Origin: Henriciella sp.
GTDB taxonomy: Bacteria > Pseudomonadota > Alphaproteobacteria > Caulobacterales > Hyphomonadaceae
DNA length: 33,688 bases
Direction: 5' to 3'
Assembly: GCA_013213825.1 (NCBI GenBank)
Contig: JABSQA010000022.1
Coordinates: forward strand, 1-33,688
Under the pieces are notes generated by a model. That model did no database searches and was not told the origin of the DNA. It saw only the letters and a list, made by a program, of their open reading frames with translations. Positions 33,373 through 33,688 of this stretch are shown in pieces. A program made the translations under genes and the position numbers. Within the stretch, counting starts at the first letter, position 1. Every line of letters starts with the position of its first letter.

Positions 33373-33688
33373 CCAACCTCCGCCATTCGCGCTTTATACA
33401 TCTGCTCGAGCGCTAAAAAGTGCTCCCAAAAATCACGTCCGTCTTGGCCATTCAAGATATCATCGAGAATATCCAGATGCGTATGCCACCCCGCAGAGGC
33501 CCCTGACTTATAGTCATCCGTGACCAATTTCTCGTGACGCAAATGCAGTCGCACGCCGTTTTCAGTTTCGCTCAAGTGTATCACCACTTCGGTCGGGGCC
33601 TCCGCCTCACCGGAAGGCCAAGAGAACGCAATATGATGCGGTGGGTCAAAGGCCCTGACACCGCCAATCATATGCTGATCGCCTCCGC
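33369..33688 (-). CDS. SRPBCC/AHSA1-domain protein, 5' part outside window
   Basis: The C-terminal about 105 residues of an SRPBCC (START-like, AHSA1) protein. GVRAFDPPHHIAFSWPS matches the central strand of the family, then EVVIHLSETENGVRLHLRHEKL, and a final helix with SAGWHTHLDILDDIL. The frame is open through the window edge (GGDQH before the Met at 33671), which fits family sequence upstream, so that Met is not the true start. The fold binds hydrophobic ligands; no function can be named. Coupled by ATGA to DUF3052. Confidence 0.78.
   Translation of the reverse strand, partial: GGDQHMIGGVRAFDPPHHIAFSWPSGEAEAPTEVVIHLSETENGVRLHLRHEKLVTDDYKSGASAGWHTHLDILDDILNGQDGRDFWEHFLALEQMYKARMAEVG

Overview
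The window looks like a chromosomal segment of an alphaproteobacterium. Supporting signs are the gene order ileS-lspA-DUF3035 lipoprotein-M16-M16, a TipF-like degenerate EAL protein, an IleRS tail without its zinc cysteines, the compact mreBCD-mrdA-rodA cluster and perfect TTGACA -35 boxes paired with poor -10 boxes. A Caulobacterales/Hyphomonadaceae-like host is a reasonable guess but cannot be proved from this sequence. No rRNA, tRNA, CRISPR array, insertion sequence or prophage was seen.

Layout. Positions 1-2952 hold an orphan ParA-type ATPase cut by the left edge, a small secreted protein and a BCCT transporter. Positions 2965-11279 (minus strand) form a long, tightly packed unit transcribed maoC-like > ribF > (leader) > ileS > lspA > DUF3035 lipoprotein > active M16 peptidase > inactive M16 lipoprotein. 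It joins flavin cofactor synthesis, Ile-tRNA charging, lipoprotein maturation and envelope proteolysis. Between ribF and ileS lies an Ile-rich 20-codon ORF that could be an attenuator leader. Positions 11336-17056 hold a HAD protein, a TipF-like protein, a MarR regulator with a Tat-exported Acg-type nitroreductase, a degenerate metallo-beta-lactamase-like lipoprotein and an FAH-family enzyme. The nitroreductase promoter carries a perfect inverted repeat. Facing away from it is a probable small RNA ending in a strong terminator at 15414-15450.

Positions 17188-23000 hold a stand-alone DUF262/DUF1524 (GmrSD-like) nuclease, a lipoprotein, a proline iminopeptidase, a delta-class carbonic anhydrase broken by one extra C in a C7 tract, and an NSS-family sodium symporter. 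Positions 23092-28681 are the rod-shape operon. Positions 28908-30614 hold leuA preceded by a Leu-rich leader peptide and hairpin, possibly on a leaderless transcript. The right end has a VTT-domain membrane protein, a secreted esterase, a small conserved gene interrupted by an in-frame TAA, a DUF3052 gene and a partial SRPBCC/AHSA1 gene.

The most interesting items are regulatory or concern broken genes: two candidate ribosome-mediated attenuators (leuA, and less expectedly ileS), the structured RNA next to the MarR/nitroreductase unit, the homopolymer frameshift in the carbonic anhydrase, and the GAA-to-TAA type interruption near the right end.
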